Below, piece by piece: positions 36,801-51,404 of a stretch of 64,000 nt of DNA; the stretch's first letter is position 1; each line of letters begins with the position of its first letter. The notes beneath the pieces are model-generated. The model saw only the letters and a program-made list of their open reading frames with translations. It had not been told where the DNA came from and ran no database searches. Source of the stretch: Amphibalanus amphitrite (lineage: Eukaryota; Arthropoda; Thecostraca; Balanomorpha; Balanidae); the NCBI RefSeq assembly GCF_019059575.1, contig NW_024882727.1, forward strand, positions 124,001 through 188,000. The letters are read 5' to 3'. The position numbers and the translations under genes are program-made.

Positions 36801-39800
36801 TGCAAAATGGGTCCCAACTGACTTGTGCACGGCACCCTAGTAACCGGTCCCTAACTGTGTACCAAATTTGAGCGCAATCGGTCGAGCCGTTCTCGAGATC
36901 TGGAAACGACCCCTGCACGTGCGCACGTGCAGCGGCACCCCAACTCTGGCACATGGACATGCAGTGCCTAGTGGGTGCCTACCTACATGCCAACTTTCAG
37001 CGCAATCGGCCAAGTAGTTACCGAGATATTGCAACAATTACAAAACTGACACCTCTTCGTTTTGCACGTGGCACGTGCATAAGGGGTCACCCACATGCAT
37101 CGGGAATAGTCCAATACTTGGTAGAAGGAATGAAGCTACCCTACAAAAATTACCGCATGTAAATCGGTCAAGTGGTTGCTGAGATATAAGCCTCGCAAAA
37201 GCGTCCGCACGGCCGGCCGGCCGGCCGGCCGGCCGGCCGGCCGGCCGCTCATACTCAGAAATTTCCGTTATTCTACGTAAGACTCCGCTCGCTTCGCTCG
37301 CTCCGTAATTATCCACACCGTGTCTCTCCGCCAGGTTTCCTGTCTGATGGCGACCTAGGTTACCGCCATTATAACACATTATACATTATCCACACGTCCG
37401 TGTTTCACGTCGCCAGGTATCCTGTCTAATGACCGCCTAGGTTACCGCCGTTACAATACATTATACATTATCCACACCGTGTTCCTTTGCCAAGTGTTCT
37501 GCCTGATGGCGGCCTAGGTTACCGCCGTTACTTATAACACATTATACATTATCCGTTCCCCGTGTCTCACGTCGCCAGGTGTCCTGTCTGATGGCGGCCT
37601 ACCGTCGCGGCCACGTCAAAGTAGTGAAGTGGATGGTCAAACATGTCACCCAGTTCCCCTCTGATACGGAGCTCATGAGGTACCTCCAGATGGTGAACGA
37701 TAAGGTGAGGATGCGAGGGAGAGAGAGGGAAGGGAAGGGAAAAGAAGGGAAGGAGAGAGAAAAGAGGGATCTTAAGGGGAGGACCGGTTGATGTAATTAG
37801 GGTGAGGAAGGGACAAAGAGCGATCAGTGAAGAAGATGGATGTTTCTTAGAGTAGTGACTTTGGAAAAAGTAGATATTCAGAGTAGAACACGGGAAAAAG
37901 AAAAGAAAAAAAGAGTGAGGAATAGGGGAAGGGCGAGGGTAAGACAGAGAAGAGCACCAAATATGTATGTAACCGCTGAAAGGCTATTGATGCATTTAAG
38001 TGCTTGAACCATTGAATTTATTTATTCTTGTTGATAATAATTGGGAAGGGCGCTTGCTTGTGACAAACCTAAAACCTGAGCTCCGTTGGAGGCCATAATG
38101 CTATTTGCTGAATCCACAACTGACCTTTCCATCCTCCGTCCCCAGGAGCTGGTGAAGAAGTGCCAGGCCTGCGTCGAGATCATCCGCGTGGCCAAGGAGC
38201 GTCAGGCGGCCGAGGCCAACCGAAACGCCACCTCGCTGCTGGAGGAACTCGCACAGGAGGACGCTATTCAGAAACAGCGGCAGTGCCAGGCGGCCAAGAA
38301 GAGGAACAACAAGAAGAAGAAGAGACAGACCAGGCAGCAGAGGGACGAAGAGGAGAGCGGTGATGAAGGTGGGTGGAGCGAGAGGGGAAGAGAGGATAGA
38401 GAATTAGTTAACATAGAGGAGGAGAAGATAAGATAGAAAAGAAAAGATAGAAGAGAGAATTAAGAGAAGGAGAAGGAAGTATTGACGAACACATGAGATG
38501 GGGCATGCGTGTTAAGTGAGAGGGGCGGAAGAGAAATGGGAACAATTTAAGGTGAAAGGACAGGAGTGGACAGGACGTCACGGGAGAGAAGTTAGAGCTG
38601 GCAAAGGCAGGCCGTTTGGAAAATATGACCGCCTCTTTTATCTTGCATTCGAAAGACGCCGCCCAAAGTTCCACTAATATGTGATAATTTCTTGGTTATC
38701 CATTATTCTATCAATGTCTGTGCAATGTCTACATCTAACATCTAACCTCCCATCCCCCCTTCCACAGACGAGGTGGCCGGGCTGCCGGGCGCCGCTAACG
38801 GCTCGGCCTCGGGCGCCGCCGAGACGGAGGAGCGTGAAGCCACGCCTCCCCCGCCGGCCGCCGCCGCCGGCCCGGCTGCCAGGGTTGGCAGAGCGAGTCC
38901 GGAGAGGGACAGTGGGTTCGATGCCACCAGCCAGTCGTCAACTTCGTCAGGTGAGGGGAGGGGAATATAGGGGATGGAGGGATGGATAGAGGGGCATGTT
39001 TAAAACGGATAATGGAAAGAAGCATGTATTCTGAGATGATCGAGTCAGCAGTACATGTCATGACGATATTTCAAACATTAATGTTGAAGATTCCCTTGTG
39101 CGGGTCGTGAAGGTAACCAAAGAGATCGATAACAGATCAACGACTGAGCCCTCGTTTGATTTGCTTTATATTCATCAATTTCCCCCAAACGTGTTCTTAA
39201 CGGTACCCACCATGAAACAGTATTGTTTTGGTCACGATTGTGCTCTAGTCAACAAAACGCTTATTCGTGCCCCTACTGGCGTTTGACCCGTGTTTGTGTG
39301 CGTGTCTGGCAGCGGGCGACGGTCTGGCGCGAACGGCCGAATGTCCGGCCGCCGCCGCCGCCGCCCCCGCCCCCGCTGCCGCCAACGGGCCCACCACCGG
39401 AAAGCGCGCCAAGCGGGAAGAGAAACGTCGACAGAAGCAGCTTCTTGAGGCTCAGCGCGAAAATGGGGAGACCAATAGACGGTAAGGCACGTGGGTGCGG
39501 AAGGAAAGCTTATCGGGAAGATTGAAAGTGGCGATGAAAGTCTGGGTTTCAGGTGTTGTGTTCGGGCTCGTTTTGGTGACTGTGTAATTGGGGTTTGTAT
39601 TTGGGGATAATATTCGATTTATGCAACCATGTGGGTGTGTGTGAGAAGAAGGTAATTGTTTATCTTGTTATGAAATCGCGCGGCTTTTATTGCAGCTGAA
39701 ACGATCAAGCTAGTCCTTTCATCTCCGTGAATTAATTACGCATAAACTGTGCTCATTTCAAGATGCTGTTGCACAATTAAAGCTTGTGGGAACATGATTT

Positions 39801-42800
39801 TTTTGTCTATAACTCTTAATATCTTTCTCTCAGCTTTATATTTTTCCTGTAACATCTCTTTGTAACTCACTTCGCATTCGCTCGCGCCCTTCTTTGCGCG
39901 TCTGCCCTCCCTGTTTCGTTTCGCCGCATCTATCTTCCTTTCTAACGACGCTATCCCCCGTGGCCCCCCGCAGGCAGCAGCAAGAGGTCACCATGAACGA
40001 CACAGACCGGACACCCCCGACTGTAGCCATTTCACCTCAGCCGGCGCCGGCCGCCGAGCCGGCCTCGGTGGCCCCCTCGGCCTCGGCCAAGAGCCGCAGG
40101 AAGGACAAGCAGAAGCGTCTTCAGGAGGAGAGGGAGAGGATGACGGCGGCCGGATCGGTCAGCTCGGCGGCGGCGGCGGCAGCGGCGCCGGCCGCCGCCC
40201 GCGCGGCCAAAAAGGATAGGACGTGAGTGGGGTGATGGGGGGGGGGGTTGTTTTTGGGATATGTTTGAATAGGTCAGGTTGCGGGGAGGGATTAGAGATC
40301 CGTTGAAGCCGGAGTTTCTTTGCTTTGAGAGGGAAATGTAAAGCCATTGCCTTTTTAGTCTTTTTCCCACTTTTGAAAAATACTTTGTTAGCCTCTCCCA
40401 CTTTTGAGTCTTTTTTTTATCTCATGTCTAGAGTTACTTATATTTCTCATAATCATTTTCTCAACGAGATTTCCTCCGTACTTGATATTCTTTCTTATCT
40501 CATTCTTCTTCCATATTTTCATGTTTTCTAAGCCCTAACAATTAACTTTCGTTTTGCTTTTCAATCCCGCATTCGTTGTAGTATCTTGATATCAAATGCA
40601 GGTGAATTATTTTTCTACAAATCTTACTATCACTTCTATCATATATTTTACCTTGTGTTTCTACCTTCCCGACTATTTATATCAGTCTCCTCGACGGCTC
40701 GACGTACTGTGACTCAAACCCTGCTCTAACCCCGACATCTACCTCCTACCCCATCCTTACCCAAACCCTGGCCCGGCTAGCCCCGACACCTACCCTATAC
40801 CCCTTTCCTACCCAAACCTTGCCTACGTCCACACTATTCTACCCCCACCCCTACCCTTTACCCCTTACCCCTGCCCAAACCCTCACCCCCGCCCGTCTCC
40901 GCCGGCAGTGAGACCTCGGACACGGCGGTGGAGGAGCGTCGTCTGATCCCGGGCCTGCCCGCTCGCGGTGTGGTGCTCCCCGTCGGTCTCCGCTCGCCCG
41001 GCTACCCGGCCACAGTGGCGGCCGCCGCCAGTCCCAAGAAGAAGGGCAGGGAGGAGGGCTGGCGAGAGGTCACCACCAGGAGGTACGGAGAGAATGGGGA
41101 AAGAAGGGAAAGGAAAGGAGAAAGGGAAAGTATGGAAAGGAGTAAACGTTACGGGAGGTAAAGGAACTTAGTAAATATTGGGTATTGTCAATGATCGACA
41201 AACGAACGCTTAATGTCAATAGGTTTTCTCATGAATTGCTAATAATTTGTTCGTCAGTAACCTGTTATAGAGCCGATTTCTTTCGTAGTACTTTGTAGGA
41301 TAAAATCTGGTGACTGTTTGCTGAATGTTTGCCATTATGGTGCGTTGGTAATGTATTTCACATAGTTTTGCTCGCTTTGCACTCTTAGTTGCTTCAGAAA
41401 CTCTCTGTGGTCGTATGTCAGTGTCTCCATCTTCTGTGAGACGATGAACCCATTTATATTGTTCTTCCCTCCCTCCCAATTATCTATCGCGCCATATCTG
41501 CTTCCACACACAATTTCCAACTCTCCCGCACTACATTTGACACTCCCCGCGCCATTTCTAACCCTCCCGCGCCACGTTTCTCGCCCCCACAGCGCCTCCT
41601 CATCATCTCGTACCAAGCGTGTCACGGTCCCGACGTGCGCCATCTCGCGTGTCATTGGCCGAGGAGGGTCCAACGTGAACGCCATCAGGGACCTGAGCGG
41701 CGCTCATGTGGAGATCGAGAAGAAGAGCAAGGGACAGGCGGACCGCGTGATCACCATCAAGTGAGTGGCCGGGGAGGGGGGGAGGGGGAGGGTACGAGCG
41801 CTAGAGTAAGGGGTGGATTGGAGTAGAAGGAAGAAACGAAGCAAAGGAAGGATGGATGGGAGGAAATGAGTGAAAGGGGGAGGGGATGTGGGTTAGAGAT
41901 GATGATTGGCTGAGGGAAAAACGTAATGAGATAGGGAGGAGGAAAGAATGAATGGTGAAAGGAAGGCGACGAGAGGGCAGGGACAAATTTGATCACAGCA
42001 TATTCGCTGGTTTTGGTTAACCAGATGTGATGATAGCACTGACATTTAGACAGATTTCACTGACATTGAGACATATTTTGTTATGATAATTGTTTCCTTC
42101 CGCTTTTTGTCTTTTCGTTGTCGTGTATCTTTTAGGAGTCAATGTCCATGAACCAGAGGACAACAGAGTACCTGTCTTGATGCATGCTCACTAAGTTGTA
42201 GCGCATTCTCACTGAATCTTTTTACCATTTCGACTAACCTCCCTCCCCCGCCTCCCTTACAGGGGCTCTGCCGAGGCGGTCAAGACGGCCCACGCTATGA
42301 TAACGGAGCTGGCCGACAGTCCGGACGCCGACGTAGCGCAGCTACTGGGACGTCACCGACCCCACCAGGCCGGGCAGAGTGGCGGAGCGGCCGGGCAGAG
42401 CGGAGGAGCCGGAGCGGGAGACGCCAAGACGGGCAGGCAGCAGACGGCGGCGGCCAAGGCGGCTGCCGCCCAGGCGCTGACGGGTGAGTGAGGGAGGAGC
42501 TGGGAGTGTTTTACTAACAAGCTAAGGGTTTTAAGAAATTTTAGCTATGTTTGAGCCAGCAAGCAACATATTTTAAGCACCATGCTGAGCTGCAACATTT
42601 TCCCGTAAATGCTGATGACCACACTGCCTTGTTTTGGAAAGAATGGTACACAAATTAGTTGTACTTTACAGCTCCATTGCTTTTTGCGAATGCCTACATA
42701 ACTTCGGATGCGTTCTCAATTTCAAAGCCAAAACCGGCACACTTGCAGGTTTGCATGTAACCTTCCCTTAGCTAACGTTAGTTGCGTCTAAGTGAACGTC

Positions 42801-45800
42801 ATCAATTCACGGCTTCGCAACATCGTTAACATTTGGACTCGTTGCTAGACCCAACTATGTTTATAACTCCTCTCCCCCTTTCAAAATAACACCATCGTCT
42901 ACACTGGCGTCATGAAACTCATGACTAACTCCACCCCCCACCCCCCCTCCTCCCCTCCCAGACACCACCATCGTCCACTGACTGGCGTCACCAAACTCTA
43001 ACTAACCCCCCTCCCCCCATTTCAGACACGACGTTCGTTCACACGGGTGTCACCATGTCTCCTCGCCGTGCTACTGACTCGGCCCCGGCCAAACCGGCCG
43101 TCCAGCGCCAGCTGAACCTGGGAGGGGAGCGACCGGGAGCCGGGGGCCACCGGACGGCCGCCGCGGCCGCTGCCGGGGCGCAGACGGATGCTGCTAATGG
43201 TGGGTTGAGAAAGGGAGTGGAGTGGGCTTGGTGGGACGGTTTAGTGGGTTTGATGTCACCAAAATAATACTAGGGGGGGGGGGGGTGTTAGTAGGAGATA
43301 TTTTGGGTGGTGAAAGGCTAAGGGTTTGATGGAACACTTGGATTGGCATTTGCTGCCGTGGTGGATTTATTGGGACAGTCTTGAAGGCTACGTAAAATCT
43401 GACGCATAAATCGTATTTTACGTACGTAAAATATCATGGTGTGTTTGTTGGGATATCCAGCGATGGGACTTCGGTCTACATTACTGAATGAGGTCGCTCG
43501 CTCTTTGCGTCACAGCGATGGTGAGTGCTTCTCACTGAATCGTCTCTGCGTTTGTATTTCTTGCACAAGGTGAAAGCCAGTTATGGTTTATCATGTATTG
43601 AACAAAAACAGAATCAAAAGCCGGGATGTGCCCTGCAGTGATAATAAAAAGAACGAGATAGTCAGGTCGGAGCCCTCAGCTGACGCACACATACTTTTTA
43701 TCTAACCCAACACTCCCTCCTCTTCCAGACAAGCGCGGTGCCGCCGCCAAGACGGCCTCGGCCGCCGCCGCCGGCGCGCGCGGCCCGGCCGGCGCCACGG
43801 CGCCGCGCGCTGCCACACCACTCATGCAGCGTAAGGTGGAGCCGCCCAGCAGCGCCGCGGCGGCCGCGGCCGGCCGTCGCGCGCCCGCGCCCGCCGCCGC
43901 CGCCGCGGAGGCTGCCGTCTCGGCGGCTGCGGCGGCGGCGGTGTCGGCGGCGGCGGCGGCGTCCGCGGCGTCTCAGCCGCCGGCGGCCCCGGCGCAGCCG
44001 ACACAGACCTACTCGCCGTTCAACTATAGTCCCATTCTGAAGGTAAGAGAAGTGTAGAATGCGGGTGGGGTGAGGGTCAGGGGTTGGTTTGGGGTGTAGG
44101 TAAGTTGTTTGCTGAGCGGGAGGTGAGTAAATTTGGGTGTTGGCTGTGATTTCTGGCTTCCGGTGCACTCATTGGAAACTTTCGTTGAAGTGCCGGATTC
44201 TGTCGGGTCAAGTAATTTCAATATTTTGTTCTCTGATGACAGAATGATTTCTAATGGCGGGATATTCTTAACATTGTCTGGCGGCCTGGCCTGAGGTGGG
44301 AGTATTTTCATCCGCACAATGTATTTTTAAATAGTTGCTTCCTCAATGAATCACTGCGAGAAATCTGCATCTCTGATCTAACGCTATGGCCTCCCTCCAT
44401 GATGTGCCAATGACTTCTCTCTTTAACGTTACTCTTCATCTTTATCTCTTCTTCTAACCCCTCCCCTCCCCTCCCTCCCACAGAATGTCGCCCAGAGCAA
44501 GGAGAAAAACTTTGCGGCCGTGGTCGCCAGCGGTATCACCTCTCTCGCGCCCACCACCACCTCCGCCACCGCCACCTTCGTCGATTCCTCGCCGGCCGTC
44601 GGAGTTGTCGACGCCGCCAAGGCTCCCGGCTACCGCGGGGCAGCGGTGATGACTAGCTCCGCGCCTGTCAGCTCGGCCAGTAGCCAGGCGGGCGCGGTGG
44701 CCGCTGCGGCGGCGGTGTCGGTGTCCGCCCCGCCTCCGGCTGCCGCTAGTCCGGTCAGCCCGGCGACGGGAGGGTCGCCTCAGCAGCAGCTCTCGCCGCC
44801 TGGTGAGAGGGGAGGGGTGTGAGGAGGGGGCGGGGCTGGGGTTTGAGGTGGGAGGGTGGCATCTGGTTGGGTTGGTGTGGGAAGTTCAGTTTCGCCTAGA
44901 TTTATGGAACGTACAGGTCCCGCGGGTTTTAAGCGTAGGTTTTGCCTTTCCGGCTATATCTTTTTCGTCTTCCGCTTTGTAGGCTTGAAGATGTGACCGA
45001 TTTATTCGTATGGCTCCCTCCCATGAGCATGGAAAAAGGTTCGATCGTATGCCGGCTAGTTTCGGAGAAATTAAAAGAAAACCTCAAAATCCGCCGTTTG
45101 GAGCATTCTGACCGCGGCTTCCCTGCAGTCGCCTATGACTACAGTGGTGCCACCCAACGGGTAGGACGCTGAAACACAGAGGCATGAATGAATCCAGCGC
45201 GTGGTGAACGTTGGATAGAGGCGGGACTCGGCAGCAGTGTTCTGAAATTGATTTTTCGGAGAGTGTGATTGAAGCCGCGAGGACGTCGCTATTTCAAAAG
45301 GACGTCGATATCGGTGCGGAGCCTAAGCCACTGAAGCCCTTACCTAAATCTCTTAAAATTAGCGATTTTCACTGGCAATATTGACTAATACCACCTCAAG
45401 GCACCTCAAATGATCATATATAGACACAAAGTAATGCCAGTTTACCCCTAGTAAAATACAAAATTCAAGCATTCACCACAAACACCAAAACAACACTTTG
45501 AAGATGTCTAGTTCTTGTCCATGATCGTACATAACAGTCAACAACAAATATGCTTCAACAAAAATCAGCCCAAGAGCCAGCGGCTATCACTAAATATTGA
45601 CGTCATAAGAGGGATATCATATCGAGCAAGAGGACTGATTTAAAAAACAGACGTCCAAACAAAGAGGTGGAAAACAGCTCGGAAAATTAATTTCCATAGC
45701 TTCCTGTTATGAAATTCAATTGAGAAAACTCCAAGGTGGACGCTGAATTTTTCTTGGCTGGAAAAAAATGTGAAATCATTGTGCACTTTTCAGTTTTGTA

Positions 45801-48670
45801 CCGACGTCGATTAAATGGGAATAACAAGGTCAATCGACGTCCCCAACATTGCGTGTATTTTTAAGCCAAGGACGACATACTTGAATTAATACTGTTGAAA
45901 TTCGGTGGCTTTATTTTAATTCAAACAGATAAACATTAAACTTTTTCCCCAACCACTATCAACATATGCAAAATTAACCACTTTTGAAGGGCATGTTCAA
46001 GGGGCAGCGCTAACCCGTTACTGTGACCTTCTGAGGGGAAAAAATAATTAAATATGTTTCAGTAATTTGATACAAAAGGTATGTTGCGTGCTTATAGATA
46101 AATGTCCAAGTAATATATTCGCATGATTAATTTTTATCTATACACTGCACAGTTACTAAAACTGAAAAGTGGAAAACGACGTCCTCAGATCCCTCTATTC
46201 CGACATCTTTTCTCCTTCATATGGCAGCATAACCTTCACATGGTAAAGGAAAAAACTTATCCATATCTGACGCACAGAAAACAAAAATAAAATAAAACCG
46301 CGTTGTTTACTGTTGCGGCAGTTGGCCAGGAAAGGGGAGTTGAGTGTAAGAGTGAGTTTTTGAGGGCTTAGGATATTATATTTATTGTCATTTTGCATAG
46401 CCGTGTTTTTAGGCTACAGAGGTGATATTTCTTTTTGTTAGTTTGCTTTTGGTGTTCGATATACCTATCGACTTTTATCTGTCAGGGACGTCGTTTGGCT
46501 TTCCGGGACGTCACAAAGAGAATCTGTTAGGTGTGGGTTTCCACCCAAATTCACGAAAATCAGGACACTGCTCGGCAGAGGCTATCACTGCGGCCCGCGC
46601 AGGGCGTCCTTGGACAGCGGGCGAGCCTTCGGGCGGTGAGGCCAGAGGTCACGACAGCCAGGCGCTGTTTGGCATGAAGGGAGGGGAGGCGCTCGCCTTA
46701 GCCAGCCTCGCCTCAGCCAACTCAGCCGGTTTGGTGGTAGTGGTGGTGGTGTGTGTGTGGGCGGGGGGGGGGCAGGCGAGAGGGGCTAGAACGAACGGGA
46801 TAAAATAGAATGGAAAGTTCGTGCCAATGTCAACTTACAATATTGTTTACCTAATATGCATTTATTAACCTTACGAAAGAACTCACCATATTGAATTGAG
46901 AAACATACAGATGTTATTTATCGATGTTACCGTTTACTTTTAATGGAAACCCTACTTTTTATTAGGGGTGATAAAATGAACCCCTCTCCTTGGTTTTTCC
47001 TGAATAACTCGTGTAAATAGTGGCGGATAGCAGCGAAGCTTTCTGTGCCGTAAGTTATTTTTCTCCCCATAAGTAAATAAACGCCCATGCGGTCAGGAGT
47101 CAGGATAAGTTTGGACTTCAGGCCATCTGCAATTGAAAGCTCACACCTACCCTGAAAATTTCATGAACCTGACCAAAATGACCTCTGATCTCTGACCAGT
47201 TTCTAGAGCCCATTATAGGCCAGAATTCGGCGTGTCATGTCTCATTAACCGTTCGTTTCTAGACTTAACCCGCGCACCGACGGGGGGGGGCGGATATCCG
47301 CCCCCCCCCTGAGGTTTTTCGCGAATAGCGGGAAAACCGCGGCGCGTAGCGACGCGAAATTTGGTATGACTATTCCCTTATCAATTTTACACATGGTGTG
47401 CAAGTTTGAACCTCCTACCTTTCAAGGTCAGGTCACCAGGTCACTTTGAATGACCCAACCTCAAGTCACTTTTTTGCAACTTTGTCACCGTGCCAGAGCT
47501 ACAGTAGATGTCGGAGGCCTTTGAAAGTCGCAGGATGTTATTAGGTCATTAGTAGCTACAATTTGTATATCTCGGAATTTTGATATCGGTGACCTAAGGT
47601 CAGGTCAATTTCGCGACCTCCCCATTATAAGTCAATGGGGGAAAAATCAACTCCCTGTTTTTACCACTAAAACGGGTCGGAATGGCCCCATATACCATGC
47701 ATGACTTCATATACGATCAACCTTCACTACCTTGAGGTCTGTTTTGCTGTTGGGCAGCTGTGAGGTCATGTGACGTCATCAAAGGTCACCAAAGGTTTTT
47801 GGCCAATAACTCCGTACAGGAACAAGATACAGACGCGTGGATGGTCTCATTGTGTTCAGCTCGTCAAGCCGCATCGAATGATATACATGATGACCTCGAG
47901 GTCACGTGACCTGAGGTCAACCTTTGACCTTGACCTTTCGAGGTCAACATATATATCATTCGATGCGGATTGACGAGAGGATCACGATGATGCCCTTAGT
48001 TTGTTCCTATCTTGACTAATTCGAAAGTTATTCGAGAAAAACTCTCTCCATATTTAGCGCCGCCATTTTGGCTTTTTCGGCCCCTGTGACGTCATCTTTG
48101 ACCTGACCTGAAAATGACCTTAGTAAAAATTGTAGATCTTGACCGTGCGTATCCGATGCCGTTTACCGCTTGTCGCTATCTTGCTTCGTTCTCGAGATCT
48201 CCGGGGGGGGGGGGCGGTCATCCGCCCCCCCCCCCGTCGGTACTAAGTTGGCGCAGACCCCCGTCGGTGCGCGGGTTAAGATTAGAAACGTTTCTACATG
48301 TGAGATTGTGTTTGGTCCCTTGTGTCTTATTTGGCCGGGACCAGCGGTGGAACTTGGCCGGTGCCTTCAGGGCTGCTTAACTACAAATTTGCCGATCTGC
48401 GGAGCGTATGGAGCCAATCTAGCCAGGTTTAAAAGCATCAAAACCACTAGGAATAGCATTGTAGCACAGCGAATCTTCAAGCTTTCCGCGTCCCTAGAAT
48501 ATCTGCTGTTTAGCTGCCGGTTTCCGGTCACATAGCCTAAAGGCGAGGTCACTAGCGATGGAAATGGAAACACGTGGGGCAGGCTAGCTGTGAGAAGGAT
48601 TAACTAACGTTCATTTTAAATCCGTGCATTGTCGCTTAATACCTATACCAACCGTTTTCTAAAAAGGCTA

Positions 48671-48760
<90 letters not shown>

Positions 48761-51343
48761 CTCGCTCTCGCTCTCGCTCTCTCTCGCTCTCTGCGTCTCT
48801 CTGTCTCTGTCTATGTCTCTGTGTCTGTCTCGTCGGGAGGCCAGCTCTGGTCATCCTATGGAGCACTTCGCACATAGGCGGCGTAACGGAAACGGCACTG
48901 GGGCACCGTGCCTCCCTTTGATTTTGGCATTTTAACATTAGCCCCATGGGCGTTGCATGGAAAGAATGGGACAAAAAGTCGGCAGTGCAGGGAGTGGATT
49001 TTTCCCCCATTGACTTATAATGGGGAGGTCGCGAAATTGACCTGACCTTAGGTCACCGACATAAAAATTCCGAGATATACAAATTGTAGCTACTAATGAC
49101 CTAATAACATCCTGCGACTTTCAAAGGCCTCCGACATCTACTGTAGCTCTGGCACGGTGACAAAGTTGCAAAAAAGTGACTTGAGGTTGGGTCATTCAAA
49201 GTGACCTGGTGACCTGACCTTAAAAGGTAGGAGGTTCAAACTTGCACACCATGTGTAAAATTGATGAGAGAATAGTCGTGCCAAATTTCGCGGCGCTACG
49301 CGGCGCGGTTTTCCCGCTATCCGCGAAAAACCTCAGGGGGGCGGATATCCGCCCCCCCCCGTCGGTGCGCGGGTTAACCCTCGCCCCGTTGGGGGTGGGC
49401 AATTTAGCGCAATATAGCGTGTATTTTCCTGAATAGCAAGAAAACGGCGGCGCGCAGCCCCGCCAAATTTTCAATAGCTTCCCGGGCACCAATTTGACAC
49501 CTTCACACAAAACTTCAAGTCTTAAGTTAACTTATGTCAGGAGTTATTGAGGTCAAACTGGGGTCATGTTCGAGCTAAAATGAGCAAAAACATTAAATCT
49601 TGAAACGCTCACATGACAAAAGCTACAGTTAACAAGCAATTTCGAAGCTCTATATCTGGTCGTGTAGAGAAAAAACGGCGCTACAAAACCGCTATCTGGG
49701 ATTTTAAAACTTTTGAGCTTTTGACCCCCAAATTGAAAAATTGGTCTGTTATAAAATTTAAAAAAAAATCGAGTTTAAAACACGGAATATATATGATAGT
49801 CTCTGCTCTCGGTGATCTACGTTACAAATTGTAGATCGATGCCTCCTTTTTTGGCGAAGTTACCTTTAGCGAAAAGCTGTTCAAAATTGATGACGTCAGT
49901 TTTTAACTCAATTTTTAACAATTCTAGACTACGTAGCTCAAAACAAAGACCAGCATTAGACTCCCCGTGACGAGCTGCATCGAAACGATACCCTTTTTAA
50001 GCAAAAATGTCAAATTAAAAATTTGACCTGATTTGACACCAGAACATAACCCAAACTGGCCCCCAAGGGCTGCCTGACCCACATAATCGCATTTGTCATG
50101 TAAAATGGACCAGACAACATGCATCACATAATAGTTATCTTCATATTGTGACTCTCAGTGACCTGGCATCTGTGAACTGACCTGGTATCAGTGACCCCAA
50201 ATAGCAAAATATGTGTTTGACGAAAAGTTCCCCATCGAAAATAATTGTTATTCATCGATTCCTTATCGATGAATGACACGCATTTTACTGGATTTTACAA
50301 CACATTTCTTGAAATGCCTGTAAACGGTGAAAATTCGACATTTGACCTGAACTGTGACGTCATCGGTTTGACCTAGGTCAATAAAATTGAACCAAAAGGT
50401 ATTTCCTCGTTGGGGCCATCCAACACCGTTTGCTGCTTGTCGTTATTTTGCGTGGTTCTCGAGATCTTGGGGGGGGGGGGCAAAATGCTCCCCCCCCCCA
50501 TGGGACCGATGCTCGGGAGACCATAACGGGGCGCGGGTTAAATGACAGAACTGTTCCCAAGAAATAACATTACAGTCGTCTCCCGGCTTCCGCTAAAACT
50601 TTGGACGACTACCTATGAATCGGCACGCTGCCGGCCGGCTCACCCCGCCCGCTGGCTACGGGTGGCCTTGACCGTTCAATGCCGATTGGCTAACGGCCGA
50701 GGTCGTGCGCTGGTCAGCAGGCAGAGAGGACGGGACGCGGTACTGCACATTGTGAGTGACCTCTGACCTTTCCCCGTCCCCTGACGGCATGCCGTGTCGC
50801 CGGCCCAGGCGATAGAAACCGGTTTTAGCCTCTACGCAGGCTGCCACTCTAACCCTTCCCTCCCCACTTTACTATGTGCCGTAGTACGCGCTCGCGAGTA
50901 ACTGGGCGGAGCAAATGGTCACCGATACAGAGGCGGAACTGGTTGCCCTCCCGCTCGCCGAGCGACCTACCGCTAAAACCCGCGAGACCTGTACCTAACC
51001 TATAGGGTTTAGTAATGGAAGGGCTTGTAGCTAGCAGCTGTCTCTAGTGCATCTGCGAGGTTCTGCGCTGGGAATGGAAGCAGTAAACCGGTGAAATTTT
51101 CAGGAGACCATTATCGGATTCTGTTGTTCTCAGTCTGTACTCGTCTGGTTGGTCAATTAGTAGGACTTGGTCGTATTTAACATTTTACATTTGACGTTGT
51201 TGAGTCGACTTGTTAAATTGCTTCATGGATGTTTTTTATTTGCATTTAGAATGCAATTGTTATATGAGGACACGAGTTATTAACACCCCTTGAATGTCTC
51301 CATCTCTCTTCGTCCGAAACAGCTGTCGTGTCTCCATCACTGA

Positions 51344-51404
<61 letters not shown>

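Noticed and set aside
43698-44168. Arg-rich ORFs on both strands over exon 40
   Set aside because: Shadow frames of a GCC/GCG polyAla-coding exon. Only the Ala frame fits the splice phases.
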